Made by a program: the position numbers and the translations under genes
Shown here: positions 55,301-64,000 of the stretch, one piece after another
How positions within the stretch are numbered: position 1 is the first letter of the stretch
Layout: each line of letters begins with the position of its first letter
The notes under the pieces: generated by a model
The model's database searches: none
The model's input: the letters and a program-made list of their open reading frames with translations, nothing else
Told to the model about the DNA's origin: nothing
NCBI GenBank assembly: GCA_030267565.1
Contig: BRXU01000004.1
Location: 6,011,001-6,075,000, forward strand
Source: Pleodorina starrii
Lineage: Eukaryota > Chlorophyta > Chlorophyceae > Chlamydomonadales > Volvocaceae
Direction of reading: 5' to 3'
Length of the DNA stretch: 64,000 nt

Positions 55301-55740
55301 CGCTGCCGGGGTACGACTTCCCAGCGCCAGCGTCACCCGCCGGCGGCGGCGGCGGCGGCGGTGGCCACCCGTCGCCGCTGCTCCACCGCACCTCCTGGAG
55401 CGTCGGCACCAACAGCGCCACCACGGCAGCCGCCGCCGGGCTCTACTCCTGCGGCCACACCACCAGCGGCGGCGTTGCTGATGGCGTGGACGGCAGCGCC
55501 GACTGCGGCGGCGATGGTGGCGACGGCGCCGTCGGCGGCGCAGCGCCTGGCGGCCAGGGGGTCCAGCCGTGGTTCGACAGGTGGAGCGCAAACAACAGCG
55601 AGATCGGCGCAGGGCGATGCCAGCGACCCAGCCGCATGGACACCGCCATAGTCCCGGCGCCATCAGAGGCCCCCGCCGTGTGTGGGCCCCGGGAGGACGG
55701 AGCCAGCGGCGGCGGGGGCATCACAACGGACGGCGAATGA
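52383..55740 (+). CDS. MTP: CDF metal transporter, Mn-type, copy 3 (start unresolved)
   Basis: Eight exons: 52383-52771, 52985-53118, 53306-53421, 53676-53843, 54002-54088, 54343-54462, 54927-55001, 55258-55740, giving 523 residues from the CTG equivalent to the start codon of copies 1 and 2. That codon reads CTG here (CTG GCA CAA CTT GCA against ATG TCA CAA TTA GCA), and there is no ATG in the rest of exon 1. Either an unseen 5' exon joins upstream (an acceptor-like CGCGCAG lies at 52368-52374) or a non-AUG codon is used. Membrane segments with DSLVD and DHLND and the C-terminal domain are intact. The tail is longer and Gly/Ala/Ser-rich. Intron 7 starts GC, not GT (GCAAGC at 55002). Exon 1 is clearly diverged while exons 4 and 6 are almost identical to the other copies. 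A TGTAA lies at 56231. Confidence 0.85.
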
Positions 55741-56502
55741 GGCCGTAGCTGCCTAAGTCGTAAGCTTGGAGAACTATATCTGTATATGTATATCAGGCAA
55801 GCAAGCTAAGTATGGATATATGTAGCGTCGTTTACATGGCGTATCTAGCTTGTTTTGTACCTAGCTACCGGTAGGTACGCGCGTGCGCTGCGCGGGCGTC
55901 ATGCCCCCATATGTGTGTGGGGGGGGGAGGCGCACTACCGCGAAAAGGTAATAATGACACACGGCCCAGATGCAGCTGCATGCCCCCGGGTTGCACTGCA
56001 TATCTGCATTGTCTATTTGCTGTCAAGTAAAGTGCACGTCTGCATTGGTATTCTTATTTGCTGGTAGTGGTGGCGGTGATGACGGTGGGGGCGAGGGGGT
56101 GTTCTATTTCCTTAGGCTGAAACTGTGCGTTTGTCCAGCTTGTATGTATTGCACATAAAGGATATTACCCTGTTATGACAGTCAAACGAATGTGCAGCTG
56201 TTCGCAGTGGGTCCCCGTCCCTTCAGGAGGTGTAAAGTCAGCTCATGAAGAGTCTACGGCGGCAGTGGTCCGGCCGGATGGCTGAGTATGCCGGCCGCGG
56301 TATTCGGAGACGCGCCCTGATCGACGGGAGCCCTCCCGCGGTCGTGCGTGTCCGCTGGGCAGAGCCCGTGCAGCGGTATGCGCGGGTGCGTCTCTTTATG
56401 ACCTCGCGCTCGGGGGGGGAGGAGGCTACGTGTGGTGGAGGGAAGCTTGCTGGACCGCAAAGCAGCGGCAGAAGGACTTGTACAATGAGGCACGATGAGG
56501 CA
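55741..56502. other. CDF copy 3 3' UTR and flank
   Basis: TA-rich 3' UTR to about 56240, then an open frame from 56245 (starting MKSLRRQWSGRMAEY) that runs into the inverted-repeat element and has no recognisable domain. It may be a transposon fragment; no gene called. Confidence 0.4.
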
Positions 56503-57669
56503 TGTCACGACACACGACGTAAACGGCTCGTTGGGTGAGCCTCGCGCTGACTTTGGGCGCGGAGCACTACCCGATGTGCCAGAGACGCAGTGTGTCGTGA
56601 CAGCTTGGCGCACTTGCGGCGCAGCACCCGGGCGGGTGAGCTCACCCCGGAGCCGCGCCTGGCGCACGGCAATGAGGTGGAGGCGTTGGTGCGAGCGGTG
56701 GATTTCGGGCTGTGTGCGGGGGTGCTGGATCCGTGGGCGGGCAAGGGGACGGTGGTTCGGGCGTTGCAGCAGCGGGGGTACCGGGTGTTGAGCAACGATC
56801 CGTTCGACGGTCACGTCGCCGACCGCCACGAGGACCCTCTGCAGCCGGAATTCTACCGGCGAGTTCAAGATGTCTGGCATTACGACGCGGTGGTGTCCTC
56901 GCCGTGGGCGGCAGCGGTTGATCTGGCCTTGCCGCTGGCTGCCAGGTTCGCGCCCATAGTCGCCATGAATGTGGCGGCGCACTACGTCACCGACGCGCAT
57001 GAGGCGCGCCGTCGCTATCTGCGGAGCCTGACGGAAGCGGGCCGGTTGGCGCTGATTCTAGGCTTGCCGAAAGGGGTTTGGGGCCGCAGGTGTGTGTGGT
57101 TGGTGGTTTTCGCGAGTCGGGGGCTTCGGGATCAGCTGCTGCGGGCCAAGGGCCAGGCGAATGGCCCGTGGGTGATGGTGTAGTGATGTCGGGGAGGTTG
57201 CGAGCCAGTCAGTTGGTTTAGGCGAAGGGTAGGATTTTCGAGCAGGGGGGGCAACCTGCGTTCCATCCGTTGCAGCGACATTTGTCTTTTTCGAGGGTCT
57301 CAACCCGTCATGGCGAACCGCCTGCAGACCGTCAGGTCTGCGTTAGCTGAGGGCCTTCGCCCGTAGCATGGCTTGTCTCACGAACGCTGAACCCAGCAGC
57401 ATGTAGTTGCGGACCTGTCGTTTAGGCCGCCGAGCACTGCATTTTCCAGCGGACCCGTCGCGTGGCCGCGTTGCGTTGAGCGACTTCCCGTGAAGCGCTG
57501 CTTTCTCCGCGATGTGCTATCTGAACCCCGTGCGTGTAGACACCGCCGGGGCCGCGTGTTGTGTTTCTGCGTGTTGGTGCGAGCCGAGCAGCTTTCTCTG
57601 GCGTTTCAGCTGGGGGGGGAGTCAGCGCGAGGCTCACCCAACGAGCCGTTTACGTCGTGTGTCGTGACA
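56503..57669. mobile_element. Element with 49-bp perfect terminal inverted repeats
   Basis: The 49 bases at 56503-56551 are the exact reverse complement of 57621-57669. The outer 13 bases (TGTCACGACACAC) are shared with the 483-bp units. Total length is 1167 bp. Inside the left end lies the terminal fragment of a 483-bp unit (56553-56602), then a methyltransferase-like frame. No target duplication is evident. Inverted termini without target duplication and an adenine-methyltransferase domain are both known from DIRS-type retrotransposons, but no tyrosine recombinase or reverse transcriptase is present here, so this is at most a deleted derivative. Confidence 0.75.
56590..57183 (+). pseudogene. 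Adenine-methyltransferase-like remnant
   Basis: About 197 open codons without an ATG at the 5' end; the frame begins inside unit-derived DNA. It has a Rossmann-type start (DPWAGKGTVVRALQQRGY, then LSNDPF), a motif IV-like VVSSPW in place of the usual (D/N/S)PP(Y/F/W), and then AVDLALPLAARFAPIVAMNV. This order fits SAM-dependent DNA N6-adenine methyltransferases of the kind carried by algal and DIRS retroelements. The altered motif IV and missing start suggest it is inactive. The product assignment rests on motif recognition only. Confidence 0.6.
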
Positions 57670-57671
57670 GC

Positions 57672-57702
57672 TGTCACGACACACTGCGTTATTGACACAG
57701 CG
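57672..57702 (-). repeat. Terminal fragment of a 483-bp unit
   Basis: TGTCACGACACACTGCG and following bases, joined by a GC dinucleotide to the right inverted repeat of the preceding element. The junction reproduces the palindrome seen in the arrays. Confidence 0.7.
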
Positions 57703-58297
57703 CGTCTATCTCGCTAGTTTTGCTGTTCTTGCCACTTTCGGGCATTTCTGTCAGTTACGGTTAGTTGGGCGGTTAGCACACCGGAACGTGATCGCGCGAC
57801 CGACCCAGGGCGCTTTCAGCCCGTATCGATTAGAGTTGGTATAGTCATTATGTTGTATTACGTGCTTTTTGCCGTGCGGTATCGGGCAACAGCGCCTGCT
57901 TGTCGGAGGACTTCGTATGCGGATATGGATACGTAGACTCCAGGGTGGGTCCCTTGCTCGGGCCCCGCAGTCCCGGCTTTGAGCCGCTGCTCGCGCTTGT
58001 GTGAGCAGCGGTGAAAATAGTCTAAACAACAGCAGTCGCTGGCCAGTCGTCAACTGGTTGTGGACCGTGAGAACGAGCAAAGGAATAGCCTGCGCTCAGT
58101 GCCCACCTAGACCACCGCAACGACATTCATCTCTTGTAACCTCGATAGCCTTTTCTCGCCTTCAGCTGTAGTCGTTCCCATTGACCCTGGGCGCTCGCAG
58201 TCCGCGAGCGTGATCAGCCAGAGAGTGTGCCGTCCGGGACGCGCGCCGTTCAGCGCGTGTCCCCAGTTCCGGGCGCCGTCAACTCATCGCCAAAGAG
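57703..58297. other. No gene seen
   Basis: Non-repetitive within the window, with no convincing coding frame. It lies between two blocks of unit-derived DNA and may be older transposon sequence. Confidence 0.4.
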
Positions 58298-59098
58298 CAT
58301 ATATGACTGAATCTAGCGGCCAAGGACATCTGCAATCGTACTGCAGACTGGTAAAGGTGACTCGAGCTTGTTGGGCAGGCCTGACCGGGCCTTTCTATCA
58401 TAGCCGGGCTTAGGGATCCTGCCGTACTTGGATCATGAGCGGCACTCAGCTCCCGCTCAGGCAGTGATCGCCGGAGTGACGGCACTCAGATCCCGTCTTC
58501 CGGAGTAGATTCCGCGGCATTCCCCCATCCTTGACCGAGGAGGGGTTTCCTGGTGTAGATCGTACAATCCAGGCTTTTGACACGCTGTGTCAATTACGCT
58601 GTGTGTCGTGACAGCTGTCACGACACACTGCGTCTCTGGCACATCGGGTAGTGCTCCGCGCCCAACCCCCCCACACCAGAAACCCCGAACTGGGTTTTTC
58701 GCGGGGAACACCTCACCAGTGGCCGGCCGTGTGATTCGAACCCACGCCGCGTACCGCTAGACGGGGTTCTCGCAACTCCCCCCATATATGACTGAATCTA
58801 GCGGCCAAGGACATCTGCAATCGTACTGCAGACTGGTAAAGGTGACTCGAGCTTGTTGGGCAGGCCTGACCGGGCCTTTCTATCATAGCCGGGCTTAGGG
58901 ATCCTGCCGTACTTGGATCATGAGCGGCACTCAGCTCCCGCTCAGGCAGTGATCGCCGGAGTGACGGCACTCAGATCCCGTCTTCCGGAGTAGATTCCGC
59001 GGCATTCCCCCATCCTTGACCGAGGAGGGGTTTCCTGGTGTAGATCGTACAATCCAGGCTTTTGACACGCTGTGTCAATTACGCTGTGTGTCGTGACA
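58298..59098 (-). repeat. One partial and one full 483-bp LTR-like unit
   Basis: A truncated unit (58298-58613), GC, and a full unit (58616-59098). Orientation is the same as the array at 616-3457. The full unit ends exactly at TGTCGTGACA, and gypsy pol sequence starts at the next base. On the minus strand it therefore sits where a 3' LTR would be. Confidence 0.8.
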
Positions 59099-62000
59099 AA
59101 GCCTCGAGGTAGGAAGTTGACAAACTTGGCCACTTGGCCGTCGGGGTACTCTGCTGCCGGAACGAGCTGATCAAAAGCCGCTCGAGCTCCGGTCAGGCTG
59201 CCAAAGTCCCAAACGTCCGGTAGCACGCTGGTGCTGCCTGCAAGGCTGGTGCGCCGCCGTCGTGACGATGGTGATCCAGCATTCGACTCCGGAACGAGGT
59301 GCTTGCGAAGTGTCGCCATGGTCATGCGCTCCACAGCGCCGTTGTCGTACGTGACCTCGTACTGCTGAGCACCGCTCCCTGGACCTAGGTAGCGGGCGAC
59401 ACCCTCGCAAACGGCTGCAGAGAGAGTGACGGGATCCTTGACCCGCCGCCGCACGGCCCGCCCGTCCAGGGCTGCCGCCGCAGCTTGGCGGCGGCGCTGC
59501 TGCGCGTTGGGAAAGATGTTGGGCTGGGCCTCCGGCGCCGCTGGCACCGGCTTTGCGTCAATCTGCTCCACTGTGATCCCTGCCGCCGCACAGTCGGGGC
59601 AGACCCAAGTGCCACTGGGCACCTGGGTGAGCTGCGGCCGCAAGCAGTGCATGTGCCAGCCCGTGCCGCAGCCGTCACACAGCAGCATGACCTCCTCCTG
59701 ATCCGGGAACCCGCAAACCTCACACGCCAGATCCGCCGGCGGCACCGCCAGGCGCGGGTCCACGATGGGGTCGAGGTCCGGCAGGTGGCACGGCCGGAGC
59801 TGGCTGACATGCTCCTTGCGCTCCGTGCCGCAGCGACCGCGCAGCGTGACGACACCGGCGGGGCTGACCTGGACGACGCGTAGGACACTGTCCCGCGTCG
59901 GCGGCTGCAGGGTACTGCTGCGATTGCGAGCCAGCACATACACGTAGTCGCCCGGCTCAAAGCGCTCGATGCGAGGCTGATAACCCCCAGCCCTGACCCG
60001 CGCGTACCGCTGCGTGTCCCGGTGCTGAGCGATGAGCAAGTTGCCAGCGGCCTCCGGCATCAGCCGCTGGAAGAGCTCTGCCCGACGCGTCAGGTGGTCA
60101 TAGAATTGCGTCTCGTTGGCAGGGTCCAGAGGCTCCGTCACACGCTCGCGGATAGCAGGCGGGATGACCGGCTGCGCGCCGTACAGCAGCAGGTACGGCG
60201 AGTGCCCCGTTGAGGCCTGTGGAGAGCAGTTGTAGCCCAGTTGCAGCCACGGCAGGTAGTCGTCCCAATCCGCCGCGCTCCGCTGCTCCGCACAGTACTT
60301 CCGCAGCGCCTTCTTCGTGGTCTGGACAACCCGCTCAGCTGCACCGTCAGCTTGCGGATGGTTGGGCGACGTGGTCCGGTGGTCAATCAGGCACTGCTCG
60401 CACAGCGCCGCAAAGGCGCCTTCCCACTCCTGGCCACGATCAGTAAGCACCTCTGCTGGCGCGGAGAACCGGCAAAGCACCCGCTCCAGCAGCACGCGCG
60501 CCGTCTCGTCCGCCGTCTTGTTGGGCAGCGCTACCAGTTCGACGTGCTTGGTGAAATGCTCCACACAAATCATGACCATCACGTTACCGCGCTTGGTGGG
60601 CGGCAGGGGCCCCGCCAGGTCACAGCCCCAGCGGTAGAAGGGTCCCCGAATAGGCAGCGGCTGCAGCTGCTCTGGACGCACGTTGCCTGCCGCGTTGACC
60701 TGGTCACACAGCTTGCATGACGCCACCACGGCCGACACGTCACGTGACATGCCGGGCCACCAGAACCCGCACTGCAGGAGCCCCAGCGTCCGACGGCTGC
60801 CGAAATGCCCCAGACTGCTGTGCGCCCGATCGATAATGTCCCGCCGTTGCGCTGGCTCCGGCACCTCCCGCACAGTGCCATTCGGCATGTAGCGCAGCAA
60901 CCGGCCCCCCGACTCACGGTACGAACTGGCCCGCTTGGTGATGCGCTGCTGCTCCTTTGGCGAGAGCTGCTCGCTGTAGCAGCCATGGCGCAGCAGGTGT
61001 CGCATCTCCAGATCGAGGCAAGGGTCCGTGAGGTTGGCTGGCTGCTGGCCATCCAGCACTTCCGCTACCTCAGAGACCAGCGTCGTGCAGCTGAAGAGCG
61101 ACGGCGAGGGACGCATGGCGAGCGCCACAAAAGCCGCTGGCCTGTCCGCTGTGTACGTCGGCACCCCATCCCCCCCCAGCGGAAAGGCCGGCTGATCTGC
61201 TGCATAGGTGGGTTTGAGAGTTGCCATGTGGTGCGGCGTCATGTAGGCCCTCTGCAGCGCCTGGCTGAAGGCGAGGACGTGCGATGCTGCAGGGAAGGAT
61301 GGGCCTGAAGCCAGGAGCTCCCGACGCAGCGCCTCTGGGGCGCTTGCTGTCACTGACCCACTGAGTCCAAGTATGAGCTCCAGCTGCTGCGCTGTCAGCG
61401 GCTCGGCTTCGATGAGGCCTGGCGGCGGTGAACCGAAGAGGTCGCCTGGCGGCAAGACAACTGGCCGCGCGCCTGGGACGTCACAGCGTAGGTACGGGTC
61501 CGAGAGCGGCGACGCCAGCGGCGCGAGAGTGCGCCCCGGTAGCAGACCCGAGAGCTCCGCCACGGGGCTGGCCCACGCATGTGTGCCGATCATGCGCGAA
61601 AGCCGCTTGGATTCCCCCAGGCTGGTGTACAGCGTCGCCAGGCCGTGCTGTCGTTGCCCCAAGCAGGCAAGGTCCACCAGGAAACCGTTGCCAAAGGCCA
61701 TGTCAGCGGTCGTGTCTCCAGCGATTTGCACAAAGTAACCCGGCAGCAGGCGCGGCTGTAAACGCTGCAGGGCGCCGATGAGCTGCAGAATGCGCCTGGC
61801 CCGCGGGTCGACGGCCGACTCGGCAGCTCCCACTACCAGCCACTGATGCTGTTTGGCGGCCCCCAAGTTGCGCAGCATGGCTTCCGTCACGTCACCGGAC
61901 GTGGGGAGCTGATTGAAAGGGCTATGAACCGCAGAGGACCTGAGCTGATGCGGGTACTCAATCTCCAGCGCCCGCAGACGTTGGCGCAGCATCTTGAGCC

Positions 62001-64000
62001 CAGCCGGCGGCAGTGCGTCCGCGACATGATACGCACGCACGTGCCACCCTGCTCGCAGAACAGCCTCAAGGCCCGCCGCGTGGCTGCCGTACTCCACCAC
62101 CACCAACCCCTCCGACAGCGCTTTCTCCAGGAAGTGATGCGAATTCAAACTGCTGTTCAGCGCGACGGTGACAGGGTCCTGCTCTGCTGATGCTGGCCGC
62201 TCCATAACCGCAGCGCGGGGTGGCTCGCAGGCAATGGCGTTGAGCGCAACCCGGTGCTCCCGCGCCAGGCGGTTTGCATGTTGCACGAGCTGCCGCGTGG
62301 CAAGCTGAGTCGGCAGCAGCTCCTCCACTGGGCACCGATCCACTGGATCTGTTAACGTACCATTGTTGCCTGCCAGCAGCTCCTCAGCCGTGGGGAGCAC
62401 ACTGTTGCTCCCCACCGCGAGCACAGCATGTAGTCGCTCGCGTTGGGCCTGGGAGCGGGTGAGCAGGACCTGGATGGGTCCACTGAGGCTGGCCGCAGTG
62501 CCAGTGACGAGGGCGCGCGGGTACGGCACCAGCTGAGGTTTGGGCGGAACCGGGTCATCCTCCTCATCCATGCGCGAGCCCGTACCGTCAGCAGTGCTCG
62601 GCCGCGGCATGCGGCTGAGCGCGTCAGCGTTCTGGTGGAGCGCGCCCGGCCGGTGAGTGATGTTGAAGTCGTACTGGCTCATGATCAGCTGCCATCGCTG
62701 GTAGACCCCGGCGCTGCCGGCGCCGGTGTTCTCCATGAGCCAGAGGAGCGGTGCGTGATCAGTGACAAGCGTGAACTGCACGCCGTGCAGGTACGGCCGC
62801 ATGGCCTGCATCGCCCAGCACGCCGCAAGCATCTCACCCTTGTAGCTGATGTAGTTCCGCTCGTGAGCGTTGAGCGAGCGGGACACACACGCCACCAGGT
62901 ACTCGTTGCCGTCATCGTCCAACTGACCGAGCACGCCGCTGATGCCACTGGCCGAGAAGTCCGTATGCAGAATCATGGGTCGTCCAGGCTGCAGCCGGCG
63001 CAGAATGAGCCCCTCTTGACGGAAATGCGCCTTGATCGCGTCCAGCGCCGCCTGGTGCTCCGGCTGCCAAGTCTGCTCCCCCCACACGACGCCCTTGCGC
63101 GTGAGCTGGTTCAGCGGTGCCGCGATCTCACTGAAATGCGGCACGTAGCAACGGTAGTAATTGCACAGCCCCAGCAACGCTTGTAGCTCCGTCAGGTTGG
63201 TCGGCGGCTGCAGCGCCATGATGGCCGCGCATTTGGCATCCATGGGCCTGACACCCATCGCCGAGCACATGTGCCCCAAGAACTCGACCTCCTCCGCAGC
63301 GATGATGGTCTTCTCAGGGTGCAGGCGCAGGCCGCACTCCATCAGACACCGAAACACCGCCTCACAATGCTGCACATGCTCCTCCGCGGTGGCCGAAAAT
63401 ACCAGGATGTCGTCCACAAACGCCATGGCGAAGCCCTCGAGCCCGTGACGGCGAAGCTCGTGGTCTATGATCATTTGGAACTGCCCAGTTGCGTTACGCA
63501 GGCCGTAGAGGTTGCGCGTGTACATCCAGAGCTTCTCACGCCACCAGAACGACGTCTTCTCCTGATCCTCCCGGGCCAGCGGTATCTGGTTGAATGCCGC
63601 CCGGCAGTCCATCTTGCTGATCCAGGGCGAGCCCCCAATACGCTGAAACAGTTGCTCCGGGGTCGGCGGTGCGTAACGGTTCGGGACGGTGGCGGCGTTG
63701 AGCGGCCGGGCATCACAGCAGTAGCGGCGGTCAGTCCACTGCCCGTTGGCGTCTTTCTTCGCAGGCATGGTGACGTTCATGGCGTACTTGGTGCTGCTGG
63801 ACGGGACGATGATGCCGGCGTCCCGTAGTTCCGCGCACTTTTCCTCCTGGATCTGGAGCTCCAAGGGGGAATGCTGACGCTGCGGCTGCCAGATGGGCCT
63901 GTCATGCACAAGCTCGATGCGCGCCGGCCCCATTTCACCGGTGTAGCAGCCCAGATCCTTGAGCGACCGCGCGAACACCTTGTCGTACCGCTGCATGAGG
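58616..64000 (-). mobile_element. Ty3/gypsy LTR retrotransposon, right-truncated by window
   Basis: Pol order RT-RNase H-integrase is that of Ty3/gypsy. If the unit at 58616-59098 is the 3' LTR, the element ends there. I see no clear polypurine tract just before the unit (minus strand reads CCTACCTCGAGGCTT), which weakens the LTR reading or means the junction is a later rearrangement. Confidence 0.75.
58942..63996 (-). CDS. pol: Ty3/gypsy Pol with methyltransferase-like and PHD domains
   Basis: Open for 1684 codons; the frame continues past the window edge, so gag and protease are not seen. Residue numbers count from 63996. Reverse transcriptase about 30-245 (Asp 130 in SKMDCRAAF; FVDD with Asp 195-196). 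RNase H about 335-460 (HTDFSASG, Glu 388, Asp 413, Asp 458). A 430-residue insert follows; its 628-800 part resembles a cytosine-5 methyltransferase without the catalytic Pro-Cys. Integrase about 1050-1260: zinc site His 1059, His 1064, Cys 1094, Cys 1097; triad Asp 1126, Asp 1186, Glu 1221 with standard spacing. A GPY/F-like region lies about 1340-1405. PHD finger 1425-1469 with all eight ligands (C4HC3). A small Tudor/chromo-like stretch lies near 1535-1567. From about residue 1633 the frame is unit-derived (TTHSVIDTACQK) and is probably a read-through tail. No frameshift or stop interrupts the catalytic domains, so the copy looks young. Confidence 0.92.
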   Translation of the reverse strand: MQRYDKVFARSLKDLGCYTGEMGPARIELVHDRPIWQPQRQHSPLELQIQEEKCAELRDAGIIVPSSSTKYAMNVTMPAKKDANGQWTDRRYCCDARPLNAATVPNRYAPPTPEQLFQRIGGSPWISKMDCRAAFNQIPLAREDQEKTSFWWREKLWMYTRNLYGLRNATGQFQMIIDHELRRHGLEGFAMAFVDDILVFSATAEEHVQHCEAVFRCLMECGLRLHPEKTIIAAEEVEFLGHMCSAMGVRPMDAKCAAIMALQPPTNLTELQALLGLCNYYRCYVPHFSEIAAPLNQLTRKGVVWGEQTWQPEHQAALDAIKAHFRQEGLILRRLQPGRPMILHTDFSASGISGVLGQLDDDGNEYLVACVSRSLNAHERNYISYKGEMLAACWAMQAMRPYLHGVQFTLVTDHAPLLWLMENTGAGSAGVYQRWQLIMSQYDFNITHRPGALHQNADALSRMPRPSTADGTGSRMDEEDDPVPPKPQLVPYPRALVTGTAASLSGPIQVLLTRSQAQRERLHAVLAVGSNSVLPTAEELLAGNNGTLTDPVDRCPVEELLPTQLATRQLVQHANRLAREHRVALNAIACEPPRAAVMERPASAEQDPVTVALNSSLNSHHFLEKALSEGLVVVEYGSHAAGLEAVLRAGWHVRAYHVADALPPAGLKMLRQRLRALEIEYPHQLRSSAVHSPFNQLPTSGDVTEAMLRNLGAAKQHQWLVVGAAESAVDPRARRILQLIGALQRLQPRLLPGYFVQIAGDTTADMAFGNGFLVDLACLGQRQHGLATLYTSLGESKRLSRMIGTHAWASPVAELSGLLPGRTLAPLASPLSDPYLRCDVPGARPVVLPPGDLFGSPPPGLIEAEPLTAQQLELILGLSGSVTASAPEALRRELLASGPSFPAASHVLAFSQALQRAYMTPHHMATLKPTYAADQPAFPLGGDGVPTYTADRPAAFVALAMRPSPSLFSCTTLVSEVAEVLDGQQPANLTDPCLDLEMRHLLRHGCYSEQLSPKEQQRITKRASSYRESGGRLLRYMPNGTVREVPEPAQRRDIIDRAHSSLGHFGSRRTLGLLQCGFWWPGMSRDVSAVVASCKLCDQVNAAGNVRPEQLQPLPIRGPFYRWGCDLAGPLPPTKRGNVMVMICVEHFTKHVELVALPNKTADETARVLLERVLCRFSAPAEVLTDRGQEWEGAFAALCEQCLIDHRTTSPNHPQADGAAERVVQTTKKALRKYCAEQRSAADWDDYLPWLQLGYNCSPQASTGHSPYLLLYGAQPVIPPAIRERVTEPLDPANETQFYDHLTRRAELFQRLMPEAAGNLLIAQHRDTQRYARVRAGGYQPRIERFEPGDYVYVLARNRSSTLQPPTRDSVLRVVQVSPAGVVTLRGRCGTERKEHVSQLRPCHLPDLDPIVDPRLAVPPADLACEVCGFPDQEEVMLLCDGCGTGWHMHCLRPQLTQVPSGTWVCPDCAAAGITVEQIDAKPVPAAPEAQPNIFPNAQQRRRQAAAAALDGRAVRRRVKDPVTLSAAVCEGVARYLGPGSGAQQYEVTYDNGAVERMTMATLRKHLVPESNAGSPSSRRRRTSLAGSTSVLPDVWDFGSLTGARAAFDQLVPAAEYPDGQVAKFVNFLPRGFVTTHSVIDTACQKPGLYDLHQETPPRSRMGECRGIYSGRRDLSAVTPAITA

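Overview
The window is nuclear DNA from a green alga, most likely of the Chlamydomonadales (volvocine or close relative). It is GC-rich. Its genes have many short GT..AG introns. TGTAA, the usual poly(A) signal of this group, follows several genes. Homopolymeric Gln/Ala/Pro/Gly tracts are common. There is an interstitial run of the Chlamydomonas-type telomere repeat TTTTAGGG. Gene content also fits: katanin p80 (PF15-like) and a tandem cluster of three Mn-type CDF metal transporters. All exon models below were built by hand from splice motifs. Phases join without a break in every model, but none has been tested against RNA.

Layout. (1) 1-4387: a satellite-like array of 483-bp units joined by GC dinucleotides. 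It runs in one orientation to 3457, then flips head-to-head to 4387. Unit ends are inverted repeats (TGTCACGACACAC...), so each junction is a long palindrome. (2) 5935-11135 (+): a 1473-residue Gln/Pro/Met-rich protein of unknown function. (3) 12512-12847: a stray duplicated piece of the kinase gene further on. (4) 14077-14602 (+): RAMP4/SERP-type ER membrane protein, 70 residues. (5) 24833-15958 (-): one nine-exon gene for a 2238-residue ankyrin-SPRY-ankyrin-protein kinase. (6) 29637-26345 (-): katanin p80 WD40 subunit, divergent from (7) 30064-35839 (+): lysyl-tRNA synthetase. An in-frame upstream ATG could add a 55-residue presequence to the synthetase, and its ninth intron holds four copies of a ~135-bp repeat. 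(8) 36805-55740 (+): three tandem CDF transporters with matching exon structure, separated by partly duplicated, repeat-rich spacers. (9) 56503-59098: transposon debris, including an element with 49-bp perfect terminal inverted repeats around an adenine-methyltransferase-like remnant, and more 483-bp units. (10) 59099-64000 (-): a Ty3/gypsy pol running off the window.

The most unusual content is in the transposons. The gypsy polyprotein has reverse transcriptase, RNase H and integrase. Between RNase H and integrase lies a region that aligns by motif order with cytosine-5 DNA methyltransferases but lacks the catalytic Pro-Cys. After the integrase comes a complete PHD finger. Its reading frame continues into the 483-bp unit, which begins TG and ends CA, so the unit may be this element's LTR. 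If so, the arrays at both ends of the window are tandem LTR arrays.

The housekeeping genes are ordinary by comparison: microtubule severing (katanin), translation (LysRS), ER stress (RAMP4), metal homeostasis (CDF cluster) and a signalling kinase with a very large scaffold region.
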